A stretch of 64,000 bases of DNA from Corynebacterium kalidii (GCF_022869005.1 NZ_JALIEA010000017.1:248001-312000); one strand, 5' to 3'. Positions 43,637 to 55,503 are shown, counted from the first letter of the stretch. Translations and numbers: made by a program. Notes: a model not told the origin generated them from the sequence alone.

Positions 43637-44224
43637 TCAACTCCACAGACGCACGCGCACCACGCCCAGCAGGCCCATCGGATCGATGTAGCGCCCGAAA
43701 TCCTCCCCGGTCCGGGCTCCCCAGGACAACCCGCCACCGCGCCGGGCGGTCTCCGGAAGTGCGTCGGTGTCCGCCAACACCCCGATGTGCTGTCCGCGGT
43801 GGACCCGGTCGCCGGCGGTCACACTGGCCACGACCGGCTCATAGGTGGTGCGGATCCCGTCCTGGTGGGTGACCGAGACCACCGGTGTCCCGGCGACGAC
43901 CCCGGCGAAATGCACGGTGCCGGCGGCACTGCTGGCCACCGCGTCCCCCGGTGCGGCGTCCAGGTCCACCCCACGGTGCCCCGGCAACCAGTTGTCCTCG
44001 GGGATGTCGGGGGCCCGGATCACCCGTCCCGGTACCGGCCGTTGATGGGGTGTCGCCGCCGCGCCCGCACCCGTACCGGTGTCGACGGTGGTCGGTGCCG
44101 CCCCCGCGGGTCCCAGGGTGGCGATGCCGGTCACCACCGCGACCCCGAGGAGGCACGTCGGCAGCCGTGTCGATGTCTGTCGCCGTCGTACCGTCACTGA
44201 TCTCCCCGTTCGAATCCCCGTCAT
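43637..44224 (-). CDS. M23/LytM-like secreted protein, probably inactive
   Basis: 195 residues. A positively charged start and hydrophobic stretch (about 20-42) with GAA form a signal peptide. The LytM fold keeps the first metal-binding motif GHRGVDL (His83, Asp87), but the C-terminal HxH region reads GGGLSWGARTG, with Ser167 where the zinc-binding His is expected. The orthologue beside rpsB is usual in Mycobacteriales. Start ATG 44224 is chosen because AAGATT lies 6 nt upstream; the frame is open further. It converges with xerC (8 nt apart). Confidence 0.8.
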   Translation of the reverse strand: MTGIRTGRSVTVRRRQTSTRLPTCLLGVAVVTGIATLGPAGAAPTTVDTGTGAGAAATPHQRPVPGRVIRAPDIPEDNWLPGHRGVDLDAAPGDAVASSAAGTVHFAGVVAGTPVVSVTHQDGIRTTYEPVVASVTAGDRVHRGQHIGVLADTDALPETARRGGGLSWGARTGEDFGRYIDPMGLLGVVRVRLWS

Positions 44225-44676
44225 CGGGTCAATCTTTCCCGATCCGGGCCGTGGCACGCCCGGTACCGGCCGCAGGTTGTGGACAACCCGTCGCGACGAC
44301 CGGTGGACACCACCGGGGAGCACACCGGACGGAGGTGCGGAAGGGACGCCGGAGGTGTGTGGGGTCTCTGTGGCGACCTGATGTCGCCGGGGCGGCGTCG
44401 GTCGGCCATCCCGGCTGCTCCCGCTGCACAGGCAGACGGAGAAGAGTTGTGGGATCCCCGGGGGCCAGGTAGATTAACCACCGCAGTATGTCCGCCAGTC
44501 CGGCGCGGCACTCAGCCGACGTCCTTCGTCGGTTGCCGAAGACGGTTCCCGGGAATGCCACAGTCACACGCGATCTGTGTCAGGAACGGGGGAGTGGCCC
44601 GATGCGTGGGTGCCGGTGGGCGTGCTGACATCGCGTAGGTATCGCGTGATCCGACACTGTGGCCCGTCCGTCAACG

Positions 44677-44715
44677 GTCCCCGCCCGTCACGGGCAGGGT
44701 TAACTGGGCGGGGAC
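44677..44715 (+). promoter_or_regulatory. Hairpin in rpsB leader
   Basis: GTCCCCGCCC (44677-44686) pairs perfectly with GGGCGGGGAC (44706-44715) around a 19-nt loop. There is no T-run, so it is more likely regulatory than a terminator. Confidence 0.5.
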
Positions 44716-44813
44716 AACCCGGGGATGCCTGCCAGGACGACCGACGAACTGACGCACACCGTCGGCGAGTCGGCCGTGGAAGAACCGTCAACCTGAACTT
44801 TTGAAAGCGAGGA

Positions 44814-44857
44814 AGGGGAGCGGCGGCCGGGGACATCCCGGGTCAGCGAACTCCCCT
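44814..44857 (+). promoter_or_regulatory. Hairpin pairing the purine-rich run upstream of rpsB
   Basis: AGGGGAG (44814-44820) pairs with CTCCCCT (44851-44857); CCGGG/CCCGG forms an inner stem. The 8 nt between the hairpin and the ATG contain no Shine-Dalgarno sequence. Confidence 0.55.
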
Positions 44858-44865
44858 GAAATACC

Positions 44866-45702
<837 letters not shown>

Positions 45703-45756
45703 TTCTCCCCACGTCTGTACTTTTCACTTCCACCATCTGAAGGAGGATCGCCTCAC

Positions 45757-46575
45757 ATGGCGAACTACACCGCCGCTGACGTCAAGAAGCTCCGCGAGCT
45801 CACCGGCTCCGGCATGATGGCCTGCAAGAAGGCCCTCGAAGAGTCCGAGGGTGACTTCGACAAGGCCGTCGAGATCCTGCGCATCAAGGGCGCCAAGGAC
45901 GTGGGCAAGCGCGCCGAGCGCACCGCGGCCGAGGGCCTGATCGCCGTTTCCGGCAACACCATGGTCGAGATCAACTCGGAGACCGACTTCGTCGCGAAGA
46001 ACGCCGAGTTCATCGAGCTGGCCAACCGTATCGCCGAGGCTGCCGCCGCCGCCAAGGCAAACACCCCGGAGGAGCTGGCTGCCGCCGACGTCGACGGCAA
46101 GTCCGCCGAGACCGTCATCCAGGAGCTCTCCGCGAAGATCGGTGAGAAGCTCGAGCTGCGTCGCGCCGTCACCATCGACGGCGACAAGGTCGCCGTCTAC
46201 CTGCACCACCGCTCGGCCGATCTGCCCCCGGCAGTCGGCGTGCTGGTCTCCTACACCGGTGACGACGAGGCAGCGGCCAAGGCCGCCGCCATGCAGGTCG
46301 CCGCACTGAAGGCCAGCTACCTGTCCAGCGAGGACGTCCCGGAGGAGACCGTCGCCAAGGAGCGCGAGATCGCCGAGGCCACCGCACGCGAGGAAGGCAA
46401 GCCCGAGAAGGCTCTGCCGAACATCATCGAAGGTCGCCTCAAGGGCTACTTCAAGGATGCCTGCCTGCTGGACCAGCCGTCCGTCACCGAGTCCAAGAAG
46501 ACCGTCAAGCAGGTCATGGACGAGGCCGGCGTCACGCTGACCGGTTTCGTGCGCTTCGAGGTCGGCCAGAGCTAG
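45757..46575 (+). CDS. tsf: Elongation factor Ts
   Basis: 272-residue nucleotide exchange factor for EF-Tu. The N-terminal domain has [20 protein letters not shown] and the EF-Tu contact TDFVAKN; the core contains [23 protein letters not shown] 45757 follows AAGGAGG by 10 nt. It is cotranscribed with rpsB. A weak GC hairpin (46606-46624) without T-run follows. Confidence 0.97.
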   Translation: MANYTAADVKKLRELTGSGMMACKKALEESEGDFDKAVEILRIKGAKDVGKRAERTAAEGLIAVSGNTMVEINSETDFVAKNAEFIELANRIAEAAAAAKANTPEELAAADVDGKSAETVIQELSAKIGEKLELRRAVTIDGDKVAVYLHHRSADLPPAVGVLVSYTGDDEAAAKAAAMQVAALKASYLSSEDVPEETVAKEREIAEATAREEGKPEKALPNIIEGRLKGYFKDACLLDQPSVTESKKTVKQVMDEAGVTLTGFVRFEVGQS

Positions 46576-46701
46576 TCCCAGAGCCAGTCTCTGCCGCCCC
46601 CCTCACCGCCCCCACCCGGGGCGGGCACCCACCGGACCCGTCGTATCCCCGCTCAACCCGGGGTCGGCGGGTTCAGTGCTGTCCGGAGTAGTCCGGCACG
46701 C

Positions 46702-46707
46702 TAGGAT
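46702..46707 (+). promoter_or_regulatory. -10 box TAGGAT of pyrH
   Basis: Predicts a transcription start near 46714 and a leader of about 42 nt. Confidence 0.55.
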
Positions 46708-46755
46708 GTTCAATCGGATACAGACCGCCCCCACACCCCACAAGGAGATCCCACA

Positions 46756-47505
46756 GTGGCCGAAAGCACTGAAAGCACCGGAAAAGCCTCGACCGGCTAC
46801 AAGAGGGTCATGCTGAAACTCGGGGGAGAGATGTTCGGCGGCGGCAAGGTCGGGATCGACCCCGACGTCGTCGAGAACGTGGCGCGTCAGATCGCCGAGG
46901 TGGCCAGCACCGGCGCGGAGATCGCCGTGGTCATCGGCGGCGGCAACTTCTTCCGTGGCGCCGAACTGCAGCAGCGCGGCCTGGACCGGGCACGCTCGGA
47001 CTACATGGGGATGCTGGGCACGGTGATGAACTGCCTCGCGCTGCAGGACTTCCTGGAGCAGCAGGGGATCGACTCGCGCGTGCAGACGGCGATCAACATG
47101 GCCCAGGTCTCTGAGCCGTACCTGCCGCTGCGCGCCGACCGGCACCTGGAGAAGGGGCGCGTCGTGATCTTCGGTGCAGGCATGGGCATGCCCTACTTCT
47201 CCACCGACACCACCGCCGCACAGCGTGCCCTGGAGATCGGCTGCGAGGTGCTGCTGATGGCCAAGGGCGTCGACGGCGTCTACAGCGACGACCCGCGCAC
47301 CAACCCGGACGCGGAACTCTTCACCGAGATCAGCCACCGCGAGGTCATCGAACGCGGCCTCAAGGTCGCCGACGCCACCGCATTCAGCCTGTGCATGGAC
47401 AACAACATGCCGATGCTGGTGTTCAACCTGCTCACCGACGGCAACATCGCCCGCGCCGTGGCCGGCGAGACGATCGGCACACTGGTGGCGACCCCGGCGT
47501 CCTGA
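46756..47505 (+). CDS. pyrH: UMP kinase
   Basis: 249-residue amino-acid-kinase-fold enzyme making UDP from UMP. Motifs: [40 protein letters not shown] and [19 protein letters not shown] 46756 follows AAGGAGA by 7 nt. It lies between tsf and frr as in most bacteria. Confidence 0.97.
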   Translation: MAESTESTGKASTGYKRVMLKLGGEMFGGGKVGIDPDVVENVARQIAEVASTGAEIAVVIGGGNFFRGAELQQRGLDRARSDYMGMLGTVMNCLALQDFLEQQGIDSRVQTAINMAQVSEPYLPLRADRHLEKGRVVIFGAGMGMPYFSTDTTAAQRALEIGCEVLLMAKGVDGVYSDDPRTNPDAELFTEISHREVIERGLKVADATAFSLCMDNNMPMLVFNLLTDGNIARAVAGETIGTLVATPAS

Positions 47506-47590
47506 CCCTGCGGCCGTCGCCGACGACGGAGGTCCGCCTCCGTGTTCCCGGATGCGGTGAACTTCCGGGAAACCAGGTTCCGGTGACTGG

Positions 47591-47596
47591 TAGATT
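47591..47596 (+). promoter_or_regulatory. -10 box TAGATT of frr
   Basis: Predicts a start near 47603 and a leader of about 52 nt; frr may thus be transcribed independently of pyrH. Confidence 0.5.
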
Positions 47597-47654
47597 CGTC
47601 ACTGGAACAGCAAGACCTGCCCAACAACCGTTTCATCCCGACAAGAGGACAGCA

Positions 47655-48212
47655 ATGATTGACGACACCCTGCTCGAGTCCGAGGACTACATGAGCCGCT
47701 CGGTGGACCACGTCCGCGAGGACCTGACGACCATCCGTACCGGCCGCGCGAACCCCGCCATGTTCAACGGAGTGTTCGCCGAGTACTACGGTGTGCGCAC
47801 CCCGATCACCCAGATGGCGACGATCAGCGTCCCCGAGCCGCGCATGCTGATCATCAAGCCCTACGAGATGTCGGCGATGCAGGAGATCGAGAACGCGATC
47901 CGTAACTCCGATCTCGGTGTCAACCCCACTAACGACGGCCACGTCCTGCGCGTCACCGTTCCGCAGCTGACCGAGGAGCGTCGCCGCGACCTGGTCAAGG
48001 TCGCCAAGTCCAAGGGTGAGGACGCCAAGATCGCCATCCGCAACATCCGCCGTAAGGGCATGGACACCCTGGCCAAGATCCAGAAGGACGGCGACGCGGG
48101 TGAGGACGAGGTCAAGGCCGCCGAGAAGGAGCTGGACAAGATCACCCAGCAATACGTGGGGCAGGTCGATGCCGTCGTGGAATCCAAGGAAAAGGAGCTG
48201 ATGGAGGTCTAG
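47655..48212 (+). CDS. frr: Ribosome recycling factor
   Basis: 185 residues, exact family length. It contains [56 protein letters not shown] and the C-terminal coiled arm. With EF-G it splits post-termination ribosomes. ATG 47655 follows AGAGGA; upstream in-frame sequence is not conserved. The TAG stop overlaps the cdsA start (TAGTG). Confidence 0.97.
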   Translation: MIDDTLLESEDYMSRSVDHVREDLTTIRTGRANPAMFNGVFAEYYGVRTPITQMATISVPEPRMLIIKPYEMSAMQEIENAIRNSDLGVNPTNDGHVLRVTVPQLTEERRRDLVKVAKSKGEDAKIAIRNIRRKGMDTLAKIQKDGDAGEDEVKAAEKELDKITQQYVGQVDAVVESKEKELMEV

Positions 48213-49144
48213 TGTCCACTAGACGTCCATCAGAGCCGGATGCCGCCGTGACCGACGAGAACCCCGCACGACGGGACAGCCCGCGCCTGCCGCAGCCGAA
48301 GAACTCCGCCGGACGGAACCTGCCGGTCGCGATCGGCAGTGCCGTCGTCCTCGGCGCACTCGTGGTCGGCGGTCTCACGATCCCCCACTTCTGGTACCCG
48401 CTCGTCGCCGCGGCGATGGGGTTGGCCACCTACGAGGTGTGGCGCCGGCTGAGCGAGAACGGCTACGCCCTGAACCTGCCGGTGCTCGTCGTCGGCGGCC
48501 AGGCCATGATCTGGTTGTCGTGGCCGTACGGAGTCACCGGTCTCACCTCCGCGTTCGCCCTGACCTCGGTCTCCGCTATCGTGGCGCGCCTTTTCCACGG
48601 CGGTACGAAGGTGCCGCCGACGAACTGGTTGCGCGACATCGGCGTCTCGTTGTTCGTGCTGGCCTGGATACCGATGTGCGGTGCCTTCGCGGGCATGCTG
48701 TCACAACTGAGCTACCAGGACGTCCCGTGGCAGAGCTTCGTGCTGACGTTCATGCTGTGCGTCATCGCCTCGGATGTCGGGGGATACGCCGCCGGTGTCT
48801 TCTTCGGCAGCCACCCGATGGTCCCGGCGATCAGTCCGAAGAAGTCGTGGGAGGGCTTCGCGGGGTCGGTCGTGTTCGCCGCGGTGGTCGGCCTGCTCTC
48901 CGTGCTGTTCCTGCTGGATCTCCGCGACCCGATGCACTACGTCCTGGGCCTGTTGTTGGGTGCGGGCCTGGCGCTGTGCGCCACCGTCGGAGACCTGGTC
49001 GAGTCGCAGTTCAAACGCGACCTCAAGATCAAGGACATGTCGGCGATGATCCCGGGACACGGTGGGATCATGGACCGCCTGGACGGGATGCTGCCGGCGG
49101 CGATGCTGACGTGGATCGTGATGACCGCCGTGGCGGCCTTCTGA
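48212..49144 (+). CDS. cdsA: Phosphatidate cytidylyltransferase
   Basis: 310-residue membrane enzyme making CDP-diacylglycerol for all phospholipids. About 8 membrane helices follow a 35-residue basic start. The signature is seen in [17 protein letters not shown] and [19 protein letters not shown], followed by the catalytic-site [15 protein letters not shown] 48212 follows GATGGAGG and overlaps the frr stop by 1 nt. Confidence 0.95.
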   Translation: MSTRRPSEPDAAVTDENPARRDSPRLPQPKNSAGRNLPVAIGSAVVLGALVVGGLTIPHFWYPLVAAAMGLATYEVWRRLSENGYALNLPVLVVGGQAMIWLSWPYGVTGLTSAFALTSVSAIVARLFHGGTKVPPTNWLRDIGVSLFVLAWIPMCGAFAGMLSQLSYQDVPWQSFVLTFMLCVIASDVGGYAAGVFFGSHPMVPAISPKKSWEGFAGSVVFAAVVGLLSVLFLLDLRDPMHYVLGLLLGAGLALCATVGDLVESQFKRDLKIKDMSAMIPGHGGIMDRLDGMLPAAMLTWIVMTAVAAF

Positions 49145-49202
49145 CCCGGAAAGCGACGACGCGACGCGACGAAGCGTCCGGGGCCGCGGCCCCGGGGGAG
49201 TG

Positions 49203-49727
49203 CTAACGGCCCTTCGGGGCCTTTTCTGCTTTCCGGCCCTTCCGGCCCCGTCGACCCGCCGTGGACCGGGTGTCCTTCGCTCCGGCGGGGTGGTTGATCT
49301 GCCGCCGCAGCTGCAGGATCCGCACGGCACCGACACTGGCCATCACCAGGGCGCCGGCGATCGCGGCGATGAGCATGCCGACGCCGATGGGGAAGTTCCA
49401 CTGCCAGACGAACATCTGCAGCCGGACGGACTCCTGGTTCTGGAGGATGAACACCAGCAGCAGGATCAGGATGAGCGCGCCGATGGTCAGCCCCACCCAG
49501 GTCGACCCGGCGACGGACCGTCTGACGGTGCCGGTGGTCGGGACAGCGGCCGGGACGGTGTCCGTTGCCCCGGCATCGCCGTGCCCGGCGACCTCGCCGG
49601 CGGCGTCCCCGTGGGCGTCCACGTGGTCGGGGGAGTGGTCGACCACGGCACCGTCGGGTGCGTCCACCGACCCCGTGGCGGGGACGGTCAGGTCATCTGC
49701 GTACTCGTTGCCGGGGCTGTTCGTCAT
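49203..49727 (-). CDS. LapA-domain (DUF1049) membrane protein
   Basis: 174 residues. An acidic N-terminal third (Asp/Gly/Ala-rich) is followed by two hydrophobic segments: [20 protein letters not shown] then [20 protein letters not shown], and [20 protein letters not shown]. The QN and two-helix pattern is LapA-like. A short coiled stretch (ILQLRRQI) and a basic tail ([12 protein letters not shown]) end it. The role is unknown. It is convergent with cdsA. ATG 49727 is leaderless. Confidence 0.8.
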   Translation of the reverse strand: MTNSPGNEYADDLTVPATGSVDAPDGAVVDHSPDHVDAHGDAAGEVAGHGDAGATDTVPAAVPTTGTVRRSVAGSTWVGLTIGALILILLLVFILQNQESVRLQMFVWQWNFPIGVGMLIAAIAGALVMASVGAVRILQLRRQINHPAGAKDTRSTAGRRGRKGRKAEKAPKGR

Positions 49728-49734
49728 GCGACCC

Positions 49735-49740
49735 AGTGTA
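49735..49740 (-). promoter_or_regulatory. -10 box TACACT of leaderless LapA-like gene
   Basis: On the reverse strand TACACT is followed by 7 nt and ATG 49727. Confidence 0.65.
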
Positions 49741-49796
49741 GTGCGAAACGCACGATGTGCCCGCCCCCTCCACGACGTGCAATAATGGCCCACACC

Positions 49797-50909
49797 ATGA
49801 GTACACCGGTTCAACTGCAGTTCCGTGCCCCGACCCGGGGCATGCCGCCCACCCACCTGGCCGACCTCACCGACGACGAAGTGAAGTCGGCGGTGACCGA
49901 CGCCGGTCTGCCCGGCTTCCGCGCCAACCAGATCGCCCGCCAGTACTACGCGCGCCTCGAAGGTGACCCGACCAAGATGACCGACCTTCCCGAGGGCCTG
50001 CGCGCCACGGTGAAGGACACGTTGTTCCCCACGTTGATGGAGTCGGTCCGCAACATCTCCTGCGATGAGGGGCAGACCCGTAAGACGCTGTGGAAGCTGC
50101 ACGACTCGACGATGCTCGAGTCCGTGCTGATGCGCTACCCCGACCGCGCGACCCTGTGCATCTCGTCCCAGGCCGGCTGCGGGATGGCGTGCCCGTTCTG
50201 CGCGACCGGCCAGGGAGGGCTGGACCGCAACCTGTCCACCGCCGAGATCGTCGAGCAGGTCCGTGCCGCGGCCAGGGCCATGCGCGACGGCGAAGTCGAA
50301 GGTGGGGAAGGCCGCCTGTCGAATATCGTCTTCATGGGCATGGGGGAGCCCCTGGCCAACTACAAGCGCGTGGTCAAGGCGATCAAGCGCATCACCTCAC
50401 CGGCCCCGGAAGGCTTCGGTATCTCGGCGCGTAACATCACGGTCTCCACCGTGGGACTCGCTCCGGCGATCCGCAAGCTCGCCGACGAGGGGATGCACAT
50501 GCGGCTGGCCGTCAGCCTGCACTGCCCGGACGACGAACTGCGCGACACCCTCGTCCCGGTCAACAACCGCTGGTCGGTGGACGAGGTGCTCGAGGCTGCC
50601 CGCTACTACGCGGACAAGTCCGGCCGCCGGGTCTCGATCGAGTACGCGCTGATCCGTGACGTCAACGACCATCCGTGGCGGGCCGACCTGCTGGGCAAGA
50701 AGCTGCGCGGTGCCCTCGGCAACCAGGTGCACGTGAACCTGATCCCCCTGAACCCCACCCCGGGGTCGAAGTGGGACGCGTCCCCGAAGCCGGTCCAGGA
50801 CGAGTTCGTCCACCGGGTCATCGCCCAGGGCGTGGCCTGCACGGTGCGTGACACCCGCGGTCAGGAGATCGCCGCGGCGTGTGGTCAGCTCGCCGCCGAG
50901 GAACGCTAG
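49797..50909 (+). CDS. rlmN: Dual-specificity 23S rRNA/tRNA adenine-C2 methyltransferase
   Basis: 370-residue radical SAM enzyme. The cluster motif is [15 protein letters not shown] (CxxxCxxC), with [19 protein letters not shown]-like [26 protein letters not shown] and [12 protein letters not shown]. The catalytic Cys is in [12 protein letters not shown] 49797 is favoured, with extended -10 TGCAATAAT just upstream; ATG 49785 would add MAHT. Confidence 0.95.
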   Translation: MSTPVQLQFRAPTRGMPPTHLADLTDDEVKSAVTDAGLPGFRANQIARQYYARLEGDPTKMTDLPEGLRATVKDTLFPTLMESVRNISCDEGQTRKTLWKLHDSTMLESVLMRYPDRATLCISSQAGCGMACPFCATGQGGLDRNLSTAEIVEQVRAAARAMRDGEVEGGEGRLSNIVFMGMGEPLANYKRVVKAIKRITSPAPEGFGISARNITVSTVGLAPAIRKLADEGMHMRLAVSLHCPDDELRDTLVPVNNRWSVDEVLEAARYYADKSGRRVSIEYALIRDVNDHPWRADLLGKKLRGALGNQVHVNLIPLNPTPGSKWDASPKPVQDEFVHRVIAQGVACTVRDTRGQEIAAACGQLAAEER

Positions 50910-50990
50910 GCCCACCCCCGCGCCTGTCCCGTCGGCGTCCTGCCGCGTTCAGGACACGGCGGTGGCCATGTGACGGCACTGGCTGTAGAG

Positions 50991-51035
50991 GAAGACCCCG
51001 GTCCCCACGACGACGTCGTGGGGACCGGGGTCTTC
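50991..51035. terminator. Bidirectional terminator between rlmN and DUF2631
   Basis: A perfect 21-bp stem (50991-51011 with 51015-51035) and a 3-nt GAC loop between convergent genes. There is no long T-run, but the ends are CTTC/GAAG. Confidence 0.85.
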
Positions 51036-51055
51036 CTGCGGTAGGCGGTGGGTGC

Positions 51056-51520
51056 CTAGTGGGTCAGCGCGCTCTTCGGGGTCTCGACCTTCTCGACACC
51101 GTCGGAGCCGACGCCCGGGAGGTTCCAGGACCGCAGCTCGGCGGTGGTCAGGTTCGCGTACGCACCGGTGAGGTTGCGCTGGTCTGCGGCCCAGTCCGGC
51201 TCCTGGTGGCCCAGGGGCTTGTTGTGGGCGGTCACGGTCTTCCGCGACGGCTTCGGCGACCAGTTCGGGGAGGAGTGCCGAGCGTAGAGGAAGGTGCCGA
51301 CGATCACGAGGATGCCGATGGCGACCAGCCAGATGTTCTCGACCTGCCCGGGGTGGTTACCGAACAGCATGCCGAACATGGAGAGCCCGCCGAGGTAGCC
51401 GATGACGATCGTCGTCCGCCGGGGGAACTGGTGCCAGCCCCAGGCAGCGGACGGCTCATCCTCGGTGGAGACCCCGTTGTACACTTCCACCTTCGTGCCA
51501 TGATTACCGTGATCGGCCAC
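51056..51520 (-). CDS. DUF2631 family membrane protein
   Basis: 154 residues with two hydrophobic segments (IVIGYLGGLSMFGMLFG and IWLVAIGILVIVGTFLYA) and a polar C-terminus with DWAADQRNLTGAYANLT. Genes like this lie next to dxr in corynebacteria and mycobacteria; the function is unknown. GTG 51520 follows AGGAGG by 10 nt. It diverges from dxr. Confidence 0.8.
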   Translation of the reverse strand: MADHGNHGTKVEVYNGVSTEDEPSAAWGWHQFPRRTTIVIGYLGGLSMFGMLFGNHPGQVENIWLVAIGILVIVGTFLYARHSSPNWSPKPSRKTVTAHNKPLGHQEPDWAADQRNLTGAYANLTTAELRSWNLPGVGSDGVEKVETPKSALTH

Positions 51521-51783
51521 GTCGATATCCTCCTGAACTAGGACGGCAGTGGTCACCTGCCGAATTGTCGCTTCCATTGTGACACATGCGGGTGGCTCAG
51601 TGAACTTCCGGCCCGTCCGGGGCTCCCCCGTTTGTGTGATCACCCGGGTGAGTGCGTGCACCACCCCGTCCCCGGACCCCTGGCCGACGGTCTTCCTGAC
51701 GGGCAGCTGGGGGCTTGCTGGAGGTCCTCTGGGGGAGTAGGCGGGCACCACGTCCCGGCTACCGCGCGCCACCGGCACCGTGG

Positions 51784-51789
51784 AACAAT
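51784..51789 (+). promoter_or_regulatory. -10-like AACAAT upstream of dxr
   Basis: AACAAT is followed by 7 nt and GTG 51797; weaker than the other leaderless boxes. Confidence 0.4.
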
Positions 51790-51796
51790 GGGCCGG

Positions 51797-52972
51797 GTGA
51801 AGAAACGAGTAGTGGTGCTCGGAAGCACCGGTTCGATCGGTACCCAGGCACTCGAGATCATCGCCCAGAACCCTGACCGCTTCGAGCTGGTCGGCGTGTC
51901 TGCCCACGGGTCGAAGCCGGACGTCCTGCTCGACCAGATCCGCACGTTCGGCCTGTCTGACCGGCAGGTGGCGGTCGCGAGCGACCGCACCGCCGACGAG
52001 ATCGACCGCGAGGTGGACGGCCACGTCCTGCGCGGGGTGGACTCCTCCAGGCAGCTCGTGGAGGAGCTCACGGAGTCACTGGAGCTGGGCGCCGAGGACG
52101 TCGTCCTCAACGCGTTGGTCGGGTCGCTGGGACTGGACGCCACGCTCGCGACGCTCAACGGGTCGGCGCGGTTGGCGCTGGCGAACAAGGAGTCCCTGGT
52201 GGCCGGTGGTGAGCTCGTCCTCGCCGCGGCCGCGGAGGGCCAGCTGGTCCCGGTGGACTCCGAGCACTCGGCGATGGCGCAGTGCCTGTGGGCGGGGCGT
52301 TTCGAGGACGTGCAGTCCCTGGTGCTCACCGCCTCGGGCGGACCGTTCCGCGGGTGGACCCGCGACCAGCTCCAGGACGTGACCCCGCTCCAGGCGGCGA
52401 ACCACCCGACCTGGTCGATGGGGCAGATGAACACCTTGAACTCCTCGTCGATGGTGAACAAGGGCCTCGAGCTCATCGAGGCGTCGCTGCTGTTCGACGT
52501 TCCGGCGGAGAAGATCGAGGTGACCGTGCACCCGCAGTCCATCGTCCACTCCATGGTGACCTTCCGGGACGGTGCGACGATCGCGCAGGCCTCGCCTCCG
52601 TCGATGAAACTGCCGATCAGCCTGGCACTCGGCTGGCCGGAGCGCGTCCCCGGCGCCCAGCGGGCCCTCGACTTCTCCACGGCGTCGACGTGGGAGTTCG
52701 AGCCGCTCGACGACGAGGTCTTCCCGGCGGTGCAGCTGGCCCGTCAGGCGGTGTCCGCCGGTGGGTGCATGCCGGCGGTCTACAACGCCGTCAACGAGGA
52801 GGCGGCCGTGGAGTTCCTCGCCGGTGCACTGCCGTTCCCGCGGATCGTCGACACGATCGCCGAGGTCATGGAGGACTGCGCGGCCCGGGTGGAGCGTCCC
52901 CGCGGTATCGAGGACGTCCTCGACGCCGAGCGTGAGGCACGTGCCAGGGCACACGAGAGGATGGGTCAGTGA
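51797..52972 (+). CDS. dxr: 1-deoxy-D-xylulose 5-phosphate reductoisomerase
   Basis: 391-residue NADPH enzyme of the MEP isoprenoid pathway. Motifs: [55 protein letters not shown] and [20 protein letters not shown]. Start GTG 51797 fits a -10-like box; ATG 51788 is an in-frame alternative. It ends in a 4-nt overlap with the protease gene. ispG of the same pathway follows the protease. Confidence 0.94.
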   Translation: MKKRVVVLGSTGSIGTQALEIIAQNPDRFELVGVSAHGSKPDVLLDQIRTFGLSDRQVAVASDRTADEIDREVDGHVLRGVDSSRQLVEELTESLELGAEDVVLNALVGSLGLDATLATLNGSARLALANKESLVAGGELVLAAAAEGQLVPVDSEHSAMAQCLWAGRFEDVQSLVLTASGGPFRGWTRDQLQDVTPLQAANHPTWSMGQMNTLNSSSMVNKGLELIEASLLFDVPAEKIEVTVHPQSIVHSMVTFRDGATIAQASPPSMKLPISLALGWPERVPGAQRALDFSTASTWEFEPLDDEVFPAVQLARQAVSAGGCMPAVYNAVNEEAAVEFLAGALPFPRIVDTIAEVMEDCAARVERPRGIEDVLDAEREARARAHERMGQ

Positions 52973-54198
52973 GTTTCGCCTTCGGCGTCGTCCTCTTCGC
53001 GCTGGGTATCGGTGTCACGATCGCCCTGCACGAGGCCGGGCACATGGTGGCCGCGCGGGCGTGCGGGATGCGCGTCCGCCGCTACTTCATCGGTTTCGGC
53101 CCGACGGTGTGGTCGTTCACCCGGGGCCACACCGAGTACGGGCTCAAGGCCATCCCGTTGGGCGGTTTCTGCGACATCGCCGGGATGACCGTGAACGACC
53201 CGTGGACGGAGGAGGAAGAGCCCCACCTGATGATCCACAAGCCCGCCTGGAGGCGGGTCTTCGTGATGATGGCGGGCATCCTCGTCAACATCGTCCTCGG
53301 TGTGTTGATCATCTTCGGGGTCGCGGTGAGCTTCGGGCTGCCGTCCACCGCGCCACCCAAGGCGGAGGCCGTGGATCTGGTGTGCACGCCGGACGTCGTG
53401 GAGGAGGGTGCCACGACGGCGCCGTCCTGTACCGGAGAGGGGTCCGCCGAGGCGTCCGGGGTGCAGGTCGGCGACACCTTCCTCAGCATCGACGGCGAGC
53501 GGATCGACGGGTTCCCCGACGTCATCGCCGCCGTCCAGGAGCTGGGGAGGACCGCCGGGCAGGACGGCGTCGCACGCGGCGACACCGTGACCGTGCCGAC
53601 CACCGTCGACCGCGACGGTGAACGGGTGGACCTGGATCTGCAGGTGCAGGTCGTCGAACGTGCCGGCGAGACCGTCGGCGCGATCGGTGTCCAGTTCGAC
53701 GGCTCCGGGCAGATCGACGACTACACCCCGCTGACCGCGATCGGCGGCACGGCGGACTTCACCTGGAACCTCGGCAAGCAGACCGTCGAGGCGCTCATCG
53801 ACCTGCCGCAGCGCTACTGGCCGGTGGTGGAGTCCATCTTCGGCGCCGAGCGGCAGGCGGACAGCCCGGTGAGCGTGGTCGGGGCGTCGCATGCGGGCGG
53901 GCAGCTGGTCGAGCAGAACCAGTGGATGGCCTTCCTGCTGCTGCTGGCGAACCTGAACTTCTTCCTCGCGGTGTTCAACCTGGTCCCGCTGCCGCCGCTG
54001 GACGGCGGCCACGCGGTCATCGTCATCTACGAGAAGCTGCGCGACCGGCTGCGGCGCCTGCGCGGCCTGGAGCCCGGCGGCCCGGTCGACTACGTCAAGG
54101 TCATGCCGGTGACCTACGTGGCCACGGGTATCCTCCTGGTCTTCGGGCTCACCGTGATCGTCGCCGACGTGGTGAACCCGCTGCAGCTGTTCCCCTAG
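52969..54198 (+). CDS. rip1: Site-2 intramembrane metalloprotease Rip1/RseP
   Basis: 409-residue M50 protease. The zinc motif is [11 protein letters not shown] in the first membrane helix; a PDZ domain covers about residues 125-245 ([19 protein letters not shown]); the third active-site motif is [14 protein letters not shown]. It cleaves anti-sigma factors and other membrane proteins in mycobacteria. GTG 52969 overlaps the dxr stop (GTGA) after GAGAGGATGGG. Confidence 0.93.
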   Translation: MSFAFGVVLFALGIGVTIALHEAGHMVAARACGMRVRRYFIGFGPTVWSFTRGHTEYGLKAIPLGGFCDIAGMTVNDPWTEEEEPHLMIHKPAWRRVFVMMAGILVNIVLGVLIIFGVAVSFGLPSTAPPKAEAVDLVCTPDVVEEGATTAPSCTGEGSAEASGVQVGDTFLSIDGERIDGFPDVIAAVQELGRTAGQDGVARGDTVTVPTTVDRDGERVDLDLQVQVVERAGETVGAIGVQFDGSGQIDDYTPLTAIGGTADFTWNLGKQTVEALIDLPQRYWPVVESIFGAERQADSPVSVVGASHAGGQLVEQNQWMAFLLLLANLNFFLAVFNLVPLPPLDGGHAVIVIYEKLRDRLRRLRGLEPGGPVDYVKVMPVTYVATGILLVFGLTVIVADVVNPLQLFP

Positions 54199-54210
54199 AC
54201 GCAGCGGGCG

Positions 54211-54216
54211 TAGACT
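54211..54216 (+). promoter_or_regulatory. -10 box TAGACT of ispG
   Basis: Predicts a start near 54223 and a leader of about 34 nt with the AAGGAAAGAAGGA ribosome-binding region. Confidence 0.55.
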
Positions 54217-54256
54217 GTACCCGTCGATCCACAAGGAAAGAAGGACTAGACCACAC

Positions 54257-55429
54257 ATGACCGGAATTTCCCTCGGTTTGCCCGACGCCCCGCCGCCCGT
54301 GCTGGCCCCCCGTCGCAAGACGCGCCAGCTCATGGTCGGCAATGTCGGCGTCGGCAGTGACTACCCCGTCAGCGTCCAGTCGATGACCACGACCAAGACG
54401 CACGACGTCAACGCGACCCTCCAGCAGATCGCACAGCTCACCGCGACCGGCTGTGACATGGTGCGCGTCGCCTGCCCGAAGACCATCGATGCCGAGGCAC
54501 TGCCCGCCATCGCCAAGAAGTCCCCGATCCCGGTGATTGCCGACATCCACTTCCAGCCCAAGTACATCTTCGCCGCCATCGACGCCGGGTGCGCCGCGGT
54601 GCGGGTGAACCCGGGCAACATCAAGGAGTTCGACGGCCGCGTCAAGGAGGTCGCCAAGGCCGCCGGGGACGCAGGGATCCCCATCCGGATCGGTGTCAAC
54701 GCCGGCTCCCTGGACAAGCGCATCATGGAGAAGTACGGCAAGGCCACACCCGAGGCGCTGGTGGAGTCCGCGCTGTGGGAGGCGAGCCTGTTCGAGGAGC
54801 ACGGCTTCGGCGACCTGAAGATCTCCGTGAAGCACAACGACCCGGTGATCATGGTCGAGGCCTACCGGCAGCTCGCCGCGCAGTCCGACTACCCGCTGCA
54901 CCTCGGGGTCACCGAGGCGGGCCCGGCCTTCCAGGGCACCATCAAGTCCGCCGTGGCCTTCGGCGCGCTGCTGGCCGAGGGCATCGGCGACACGATCCGG
55001 ACCTCGCTGTCCGCCGACCCGGTCGAGGAGATCAAGGTCGGTGACCAGATCCTGCAGTCGATGAACCTGCGTCCCCGGAAGTTGGAGATCGTGTCCTGCC
55101 CGTCCTGCGGGCGGGCCCAGGTCGACGTCTACAGCCTCGCCGAGCGGGTCACCGCCGGGCTGGAGGGGATGGAGGTGCCGCTGCGCGTCGCCGTGATGGG
55201 GTGCGTGGTCAACGGCCCGGGGGAGGCGCGCGACGCCGACCTGGGTGTGGCCTCGGGCAACGGCAAGGGTCAGATCTTCGTCAAGGGCGAGGTCATCCGG
55301 ACCGTCCCGGAGGACCAGATCGTGGAGGTCCTCATCGAGGAGGCCATGAAGCTCGCCGACGAGATGGACCCCGAGGTCCTCGCCGCCGCCGGTGTCACGG
55401 GGGCACCCCAGGTCAAGGTCACGTCCTAG
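54257..55429 (+). CDS. ispG: 4-hydroxy-3-methylbut-2-en-1-yl diphosphate synthase
   Basis: 390-residue iron-sulfur enzyme of the MEP pathway. It contains [45 protein letters not shown] and the cluster cysteines in [11 protein letters not shown] and [19 protein letters not shown] 54257 follows AAGAAGGA. In mycobacteria an acetyltransferase gene separates ispG from the next PBP gene; here the PBP gene follows directly. Confidence 0.96.
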   Translation: MTGISLGLPDAPPPVLAPRRKTRQLMVGNVGVGSDYPVSVQSMTTTKTHDVNATLQQIAQLTATGCDMVRVACPKTIDAEALPAIAKKSPIPVIADIHFQPKYIFAAIDAGCAAVRVNPGNIKEFDGRVKEVAKAAGDAGIPIRIGVNAGSLDKRIMEKYGKATPEALVESALWEASLFEEHGFGDLKISVKHNDPVIMVEAYRQLAAQSDYPLHLGVTEAGPAFQGTIKSAVAFGALLAEGIGDTIRTSLSADPVEEIKVGDQILQSMNLRPRKLEIVSCPSCGRAQVDVYSLAERVTAGLEGMEVPLRVAVMGCVVNGPGEARDADLGVASGNGKGQIFVKGEVIRTVPEDQIVEVLIEEAMKLADEMDPEVLAAAGVTGAPQVKVTS

Positions 55430-55491
55430 ACATCCGACCTGTGGTGGGCGATGTGCCCGTGTCTGTCCACGGAAGTGGCGCCGCGCGCTGC

Positions 55492-55497
55492 TAGCGT
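55492..55497 (+). promoter_or_regulatory. -10 box TAGCGT of the PBP gene
   Basis: TAGCGT, 6 nt, then ATG 55504. Confidence 0.5.
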
Positions 55498-55503
55498 CGG
55501 AGC

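Larger units (their letters stand above)
44225..44865. other. Long rpsB upstream region
   Basis: 641 nt without a credible gene between the divergent M23-like gene and rpsB. It contains a TAGATT box (44470-44475), a 10-bp hairpin (44677-44715), and a hairpin sequestering the only Shine-Dalgarno-like run (44814-44857). I could not assign the rpsB promoter with confidence. Short open frames here have no recognisable features. Confidence 0.7.

Noticed and set aside
44279..44638. 119-codon open frame upstream of rpsB
   Set aside because: Composition and lack of any recognisable motif or ribosome-binding site suggest a chance frame in GC-rich DNA; it covers leader hairpins of rpsB.
46606..46624. 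Terminator after tsf
   Set aside because: The stem is only 7 bp and no T-run follows, so termination is not supported.
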